From NCBI GenBank assembly GCA_009702465.1, contig WLHY01000052.1:1-6513 (forward strand): 6,513 nt of DNA. The letters run 5' to 3'. Made by a program: the position numbers and the translations under genes. The notes beneath the pieces were generated by a model, which was not told where the DNA came from, did no database searches, and was given only the letters and a program-made list of their open reading frames with translations. Source of the stretch: Actinomycetota bacterium. GTDB lineage: Bacteria > Actinomycetota > Actinomycetes > Nanopelagicales > Nanopelagicaceae. The first letter of the stretch is position 1. Each line of letters starts with the position of its first letter. This document shows, piece after piece, positions 1-6,513 of the stretch.

Positions 1-519
1 AATCCAAGAACCTGGCTTAACTCTGGCGGTCTTGGAACTATGGGTTACGCAGTTCCAGCAGCGATGGGTGCCAAGGTTGGTGCACCAGATTCAACTGTTT
101 GGGCAATTGATGGTGATGGTTGTTTCCAAATGACCAATCAAGAGTTAGTGACTTGTGCATTAAATAATATTCCGATCAAGGTAGCCATTATTAATAATGA
201 ATCACTTGGCATGGTTCGCCAGTGGCAGACCCTCTTTTATAACGGTCGTTACTCAAATACCAACCTTGAATCAAAGCGCGTTCCAGATTTTAAAATGTTA
301 GCTGAAGCGATGGGCTGTGTTGGACTTCGTTGCGAGCGACCAGAGGATGTTGATAAAACTATTGAAGCGGCGATGGCGATTAATGATCAACCAGTTGTAG
401 TTGATTTCAGTGTTCATCGCGATGCGATGGTTTGGCCAATGGTTGCTGCTGGCAGCTCTAATGATGACATCACCACTGTGCGCTCTATGGCACCTGTCTG
501 GGATTCACAGGAGTTGTAA
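1..519 (+). CDS. ilvB: Acetolactate synthase large (catalytic) subunit, C-terminal part (5' end outside window)
   Basis: This is the last 172 residues of the ThDP-dependent enzyme that condenses two pyruvates to 2-acetolactate (valine/leucine route), or pyruvate with 2-oxobutyrate to 2-aceto-2-hydroxybutyrate (isoleucine route). The frame is open from base 1 and begins [20 protein letters not shown], which is typical of the C-terminal ThDP-binding domain. The ThDP/Mg motif is visible: GDG encoded at 112-120, followed about 25 residues later by the Asn pair at 193-198 (INNESLGMV). The segment [17 protein letters not shown] carries the conserved Trp (codon 223-225) that in studied homologues lines the herbicide-binding channel. 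The C-terminus [25 protein letters not shown] is family-typical, so the end is intact. The N-terminal and central domains lie upstream. The stop codon TAA shares its last base with the ilvN start, indicating coupled translation of the two subunits. Confidence 0.96.
   Translation, partial: NPRTWLNSGGLGTMGYAVPAAMGAKVGAPDSTVWAIDGDGCFQMTNQELVTCALNNIPIKVAIINNESLGMVRQWQTLFYNGRYSNTNLESKRVPDFKMLAEAMGCVGLRCERPEDVDKTIEAAMAINDQPVVVDFSVHRDAMVWPMVAAGSSNDDITTVRSMAPVWDSQEL
509..513 (+). promoter_or_regulatory. Shine-Dalgarno sequence of ilvN, inside the end of ilvB
   Basis: AGGAG lies 5 bases before the ATG at 519 and supports that start. It sits in the final codons of ilvB, so ribosomes ending ilvB can reinitiate on ilvN. 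Confidence 0.7.
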
Positions 520-1070
520 TGGCAATTCATACATTAGCGGTCTTAGTAGAAAACTCTCCCGGAGTTCTTGCACGAGTAGCATCATTGTTTTCTCGTCGTG
601 GTTACAACATCGATTCATTAGCGGTTGGACCTACCGAAAATCCAGCTGTATCCCGTATGACAATTGTCTTAAATCTTGAGGGGCACGCACTTGATCAAGT
701 TAGTGCGCAATTATTTAAGTTGGTAAATGTGATCGGAATTTCGGAGATGAAATCAAGTGATTCTGTGCAACGTGAGCTGTTACTTGTAAAGGTGCCAGCA
801 AATCCAGTAACCAAGGGCATTGCAGCGAAATTTGATGCGGTTATAACCGATGAAAATGATCAATCACTCTCACTTGAGATTGTTGGCGATAAAGATCGAA
901 TTGAGCAATTACTTACTGCGCTAAAACCACATGGAATTCGTGAGCTAGTTCAATCAGGGTTAGTAGCACTTGAGCGAGGAGCCAGCACCTTGGCCGATCG
1001 CACGCTAACTACGATGGGCACTGCGAATGAATCAAGTCCCGATAACAAAACAGCTGATTACCAGAACTAA
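519..1070 (+). CDS. ilvN: Acetolactate synthase small (regulatory) subunit
   Basis: This 183-residue protein is the regulatory partner of IlvB. It activates the catalytic subunit and mediates feedback inhibition by valine. An N-terminal ACT domain covers about residues 3-78 (HTLAVLVENSPGVLARV, then FSRRGYNIDSLAVGPTE). A second, ferredoxin-like domain covers about 84-160 (RELLLVKVPA through RELVQSGLVALERG). Aligned by eye to E. coli IlvH, the valine-site positions N11, G14 and N29 correspond to N12, G15 and N30 here. Valine sensitivity is therefore likely retained, which is an inference. The length is slightly above the usual 160-175 residues because of a polar tail (about 162-183) rich in Asn, Ser, Thr and Asp. 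The ATG at 519 overlaps the ilvB stop by one base and has a good Shine-Dalgarno sequence; the protein aligns from residue 1, so the start is secure. Confidence 0.96.
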   Translation: MAIHTLAVLVENSPGVLARVASLFSRRGYNIDSLAVGPTENPAVSRMTIVLNLEGHALDQVSAQLFKLVNVIGISEMKSSDSVQRELLLVKVPANPVTKGIAAKFDAVITDENDQSLSLEIVGDKDRIEQLLTALKPHGIRELVQSGLVALERGASTLADRTLTTMGTANESSPDNKTADYQN

Positions 1071-1086
1071 CCAACCCGAACTAACC
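1064..1086 (+). repeat. Short direct repeat across the ilvN stop codon
   Basis: The 9-base word GAACTAACC occurs at 1064-1072 and again at 1078-1086, with a 14-base period. The first copy contains the ilvN stop codon TAA (1068-1070). It may be a small tandem duplication that lengthened the only spacer of the cluster, or chance in a low-complexity AACC-rich stretch. No function is evident. Confidence 0.4.
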
Positions 1087-1110
1087 CATAAGAGTAATAA
1101 CCAAAAAGAA

Positions 1111-1118
1111 TAAAGGAG
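1111..1118 (+). promoter_or_regulatory. Strong Shine-Dalgarno sequence of ilvC
   Basis: TAAAGGAG lies 7 bases before the ATG at 1126. It is the clearest ribosome binding site in the window and the only one outside a coding region. It fixes the ilvC start at 1126 rather than the in-frame ATG at 1135. The 55-base gap around it (1071-1125) shows no convincing -35/-10 pair and no hairpin with a T tract. Confidence 0.85.
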
Positions 1119-1125
1119 CAGTTAA

Positions 1126-3759
<2,634 letters not shown>

Positions 3760-3763
<4 letters not shown>

Positions 3764-4797
3764 AATCCTTTAAGTTAGCGGTTATCGCTGGCGATGGAAT
3801 TGGGCCAGAGGTAGTAGATGAGGGTTTGAAGGTATTAGCTGCTGTCTCAAAAAAGTATGATCTTAGCTTTGAGCAAACTCCTTACGAGCTTGGTGCGAAG
3901 TACTGGCACAAAACTGGAGAGACGCTGCCTGATTCAGTATTGGCAGAGTTAGCCAAGGCAGATGTAATTTTGTTAGGTGCAGTTGGTGATCCATCAGTTC
4001 CAAGTGGTGTCTTAGAACGCGGCTTACTGTTAAAGCTTCGGTTCGCCTTTGAGCATTACATAAATTTGCGACCAGCCCGGTTGTATCCAGGTGTTACCTC
4101 ACCAATTACAAATAACAAAGGGATTGATTTCCTTGTAGTACGCGAAGGAACTGAAGGTTTATATGTTGGCGCTGGCTCATTAAAGGATGAGGGCACAAAA
4201 ACTGAGTTAGCTATTGAAGAGTCAATTAATACCTACAAAGGGGTCGAACGAGTAATCCGCGATGCCTTTACTCGAGCACAAACTCGCCCACGCAAGAAGT
4301 TAACCTTGGTACATAAGAACAATGTTTTGATCCGTGCCGGTGGATTGTGGACTCGGGTATTTAATGAGATTGCTAAAGAGTTTCCTGACATAACAACTGA
4401 TTACCTACATGTTGATGCAGCTTCAATGTTTTTTGTAACAAATCCCGAGCGCTTTGATGTAGTAGTTACCGATAATCTATTTGGTGACATCATCACCGAT
4501 ATCGCTGCCGCTATCTGTGGTGGAATTGGTTTAGCTGCTAGCGGAAATATAAATCCAACCGGGGCATACCCTTCAATGTTTGAGCCAGTTCATGGCAGCG
4601 CACCAGATATTGCTGGCAAGAATTTAGCTGATCCAACTGCAACTGTTTTATCAATCGCCATGATGTTAAATCATCTAGGCGAGACTAAAGCGGCGGCAGA
4701 GGTAGAGGCTGCAGTAGCAGCTGATCTAGCAACACGTGGTGATAAGAAGCGTTCAACCTCTGAAATCGGAGATGCATTAGCAAAGGCGATCTCATGA
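3760..4797 (+). CDS. leuB: 3-isopropylmalate dehydrogenase (probably also acts on 3-methylmalate)
   Basis: This NAD-dependent oxidative decarboxylase makes 4-methyl-2-oxopentanoate for leucine. In citramalate-using organisms it also converts 3-methylmalate to 2-oxobutyrate for isoleucine; the cimA gene downstream makes that second role likely here (inference). It has 345 residues, the normal length. GDGIGPEV is at 11-18. The substrate loop [10 protein letters not shown] (86-95) has the hydrophobic Leu run expected of LeuB rather than isocitrate dehydrogenase. Substrate arginines are R94, R104 (NLRP) and R128; the catalytic pair is Y135 and K186; metal ligands are D219, D243 and D247 (FGDIITD). 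HGSAPDIAG (278-286) has the Asp-Ile of NAD-specific members. ATG 3760 overlaps the serA stop by 4 bases (ATGA), with only a weak AAGTGA upstream, suggesting translational coupling. The alternative, a tartrate/malate-type paralogue, is less likely given the Leu loop and the neighbours. Confidence 0.93.
4782..4786 (+). promoter_or_regulatory. Shine-Dalgarno sequence of ilvE, inside the end of leuB
   Basis: AAAGG lies 7 bases before ATG 4794 and supports that start, which overlaps the leuB stop in an ATGA junction. Confidence 0.6.
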
Positions 4798-5879
4798 AGG
4801 TAATCATCAATCAATCAAGTAATCCAGTTAAAGCTGATCTGCGCGATGAGCGAGTGAAATCTCCGGGCTTTGGTAAGTACTACACCGATCACATGGTGGT
4901 CGCTGAGTGGGATGAAAAAACTGGTTGGTCTGATGCGCAATTAAAAGCATATGGTCCATTAACCCTTGATCCAGCAACCATGGTCTTTCATTATGGCCAA
5001 GAGATCTTTGAAGGTATGAAGGCTTACATTCAACCAGATGGTGGAATTTCATTATTTAGACCAGATGCAAATGCAAAACGATTTGCTAAATCTGCAGCAC
5101 GCATTGCACTGCCCGAAATGCCAGTTGATTTTTTTGTGCAGACAGTTGAAGAGCTAGTTAAAGCAGATCAAAACTGGGTACCAAAAAATATTGGTGAATC
5201 TTTATATCTTCGCCCATTTATGATCGCAACTGAGGTTGGTCTCGGTGTGCGTCCATCAAATAAAGCCACTTACGTATTAATTGCAACGCCTGCTGCTGCC
5301 TACTTTAATGCGGCAAATGCGGTGACCGTTTGGATCTCAACTGAGTATGTTCGCGCTGCAATTGGTGGCACAGGAGAGGCAAAGTGCGGTGGTAATTACG
5401 CAGCATCATTAGTTGCCCAAAAACAAGCAGCAGAACAAGGATGCGATCAGGTTGTTTGGATTGATGCCAAAGAGCGCAAGTGGATTGAAGAGATGGGTGG
5501 CATGAATCTTTACTTTGTAAAAGGTAAAGGTAGCGATGCCAAGATTGTTACACCTAAATTAACCGGCACACTTTTGCCAGGAATTACCCGTGATTCAATT
5601 CTTTCAGTTGCAGCAGATCTTGGTTATAAAACTGAAGAGGTAATGATCTCGATGGATGATTGGCGCGATGGCGTTAAATCAGGTGAGATAAGTGAAATAT
5701 TTGCTTGCGGAACCGCAGCTGTTGTCTCTGCAGTTGGTACTGCAAAATCTGCGCAAGGCACCTGGGTAACTGGTGATGGAAAGCCTGGTCCAATCACAGA
5801 TCAAATTCGCGCAACACTACTTGGAATTCAGCACGGCACAATTGCCGATAAACATGGTTGGAATAAACGAGTCATCTAA
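4794..5879 (+). CDS. ilvE: Branched-chain amino acid aminotransferase (PLP fold type IV)
   Basis: This PLP enzyme reversibly transfers the amino group of glutamate to the 2-oxo acids of valine, leucine and isoleucine, the last step of all three routes. It has 361 residues, matching the long BCAT2-like form of actinobacteria. The N-terminal region reads [20 protein letters not shown], then [16 protein letters not shown] (start of the PLP fold) and [17 protein letters not shown]. The Schiff-base lysine is K197 in [16 protein letters not shown]. The conserved [11 protein letters not shown] follows with E233, and later [12 protein letters not shown] and [15 protein letters not shown], the phosphate-binding end. 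All family landmarks are present, so an intact enzyme is expected. D-amino acid transaminase and aminodeoxychorismate lyase share the fold but lack this long layout. It is joined to leuB by ATGA and to the citramalate synthase gene by TAATG. Confidence 0.96.
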   Translation: MKVIINQSSNPVKADLRDERVKSPGFGKYYTDHMVVAEWDEKTGWSDAQLKAYGPLTLDPATMVFHYGQEIFEGMKAYIQPDGGISLFRPDANAKRFAKSAARIALPEMPVDFFVQTVEELVKADQNWVPKNIGESLYLRPFMIATEVGLGVRPSNKATYVLIATPAAAYFNAANAVTVWISTEYVRAAIGGTGEAKCGGNYAASLVAQKQAAEQGCDQVVWIDAKERKWIEEMGGMNLYFVKGKGSDAKIVTPKLTGTLLPGITRDSILSVAADLGYKTEEVMISMDDWRDGVKSGEISEIFACGTAAVVSAVGTAKSAQGTWVTGDGKPGPITDQIRATLLGIQHGTIADKHGWNKRVI

Positions 5880-6513
5880 TGTCAGTAAATAAAACAATTA
5901 ATGACTCCTTTCATATCTATGACACCACACTTCGTGATGGCGCACAGCAAGAGGGATTAAATCTTTCAGTTCATGACAAGTTAACTATTGCCCGCCACTT
6001 AGATGATCTAGGTGTTGGCTTTATTGAAGGTGGCTGGCCGGGAGCCAACCCTAAGGACACTGAGTTTTTTAAGTTAGCTCAAACAGAGTTAAAACTTAAG
6101 AATGCAACCTTTGTTGCATTTGGCGCAACAAGACGTCCTGGCGTGAAGGCTGCCGATGATGTTCTTCTTCGCGCACTGCAAGATTCACGCGCTGCTGCGG
6201 TAACACTTGTTGCTAAGAGCCATGATCGTCATGTTGATCTAGCGCTGAAAACTCATTTAGATGAAAACTTGGCGATGATCAAGGATTCAATTGAGTTTTT
6301 ACGAGCTGGTGGTCAGCGAGTTTTCCTAGATGCCGAACATTTCTTTGATGGTTATATTTCAAATAAAGCTTACGCACTAGAGGTAGTTCGCACCGCCGTT
6401 GAAGCAGGTGCTGATGTGGTTGCACTTTGCGACACAAATGGTGGAATGCTTCCTGATGAGTTATCAAATATTGTGCATGAGGTACTAACTGCATCCTCAG
6501 CCCGCCTTGGTAT
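5879..6513 (+). CDS. cimA: (R)-citramalate synthase, N-terminal part (3' end outside window)
   Basis: The first 211 residues of an HMGL-like (LeuA/CimA superfamily) condensing enzyme are seen. It is expected to join pyruvate and acetyl-CoA to citramalate, the entry to threonine-independent isoleucine synthesis. YDTTLRDGAQQEG (14-26) is the superfamily active-site motif, with R19 and the metal ligand D20. FIEGGWPGANPKD, LDAEHFFDGY (150-159) and LCDTNGG (183-189) are signatures I associate with the long citramalate synthase subfamily rather than 2-isopropylmalate or homocitrate synthase. The frame runs off the window just after SARLG, where the metal-binding HxHND motif is expected next. The C-terminal regulatory domain is also missing, so feedback by isoleucine cannot be judged. 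ATG 5879 shares one base with the ilvE stop. No clear Shine-Dalgarno sequence is seen, so translation probably depends on ribosomes finishing ilvE. Some annotation pipelines call such genes alpha-isopropylmalate synthase. Confidence 0.9.
   Translation, partial: MSVNKTINDSFHIYDTTLRDGAQQEGLNLSVHDKLTIARHLDDLGVGFIEGGWPGANPKDTEFFKLAQTELKLKNATFVAFGATRRPGVKAADDVLLRALQDSRAAAVTLVAKSHDRHVDLALKTHLDENLAMIKDSIEFLRAGGQRVFLDAEHFFDGYISNKAYALEVVRTAVEAGADVVALCDTNGGMLPDELSNIVHEVLTASSARLG

Noticed and set aside
1..519. Possible attenuator or leader peptide controlling the operon
   Set aside because: Such an element would lie upstream of the ilvB start, which is outside the window. The visible part is entirely the coding end of ilvB.
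1087..1100. CATAAG and TAATAA as possible -10 elements of an internal ilvC promoter
   Set aside because: Matches to TATAAT are partial and no -35-like hexamer sits at suitable spacing. AT-rich spacer sequence gives such matches by chance.
6014..6049. Inverted repeat GTTGGCT / AGCCAAC and a GC-rich GGCTGGCCGGGAGCC stretch that could form a hairpin
   Set aside because: It lies inside the conserved cimA motif FIEGGWPGANPKD, has no T tract after it, and is explained by the protein sequence. It is not a terminator.

Overview
The window is a tightly packed, plus-strand stretch of branched-chain amino acid biosynthesis genes with a serine biosynthesis gene inside it. In order: the 3' end of ilvB, complete ilvN, ilvC, serA, leuB and ilvE, and the 5' part of a citramalate synthase gene (cimA type). 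All seven reading frames are intact. Nothing in the window looks mobile or viral, and I found no RNA gene or CRISPR array.

Organism: the proteins and the gene order look actinobacterial. The SerA N-terminus, the LeuB motif [10 protein letters not shown], the 361-aa IlvE and the long-type CimA start all resemble high-G+C Actinobacteria such as Streptomyces. The DNA, however, is AT-leaning (roughly low-to-mid 40s % G+C by eye), and TTA is the commonest leucine codon. Together with the near absence of spacers, this suggests a streamlined low-G+C actinobacterium, for example the freshwater acI/Nanopelagicales group. That placement is an inference from memory of protein families, not a database result.

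Layout: ilvB-ilvN (1-base overlap, TAATG), a 55-base gap, ilvC-serA (8-base overlap if serA starts at GTG), serA-leuB (4-base overlap, ATGA), leuB-ilvE (4-base overlap, ATGA), ilvE-cimA (1-base overlap, TAATG). The gap before ilvC is the only spacer, and it carries the clearest Shine-Dalgarno sequence. No promoter or terminator can be supported, so this is probably the middle of one longer transcript.

How the genes fit together: CimA would condense pyruvate and acetyl-CoA to citramalate. LeuCD (not in the window) and LeuB would convert that to 2-oxobutyrate. IlvBN, IlvC, IlvD (not in the window) and IlvE would then make isoleucine. The same IlvBN/IlvC/IlvE set makes valine, and LeuB and IlvE also serve leucine. 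SerA starts serine synthesis from 3-phosphoglycerate and is the only member outside this pathway. I did not find a previously undescribed system; the points worth a second look concern operon architecture, start sites and base composition.
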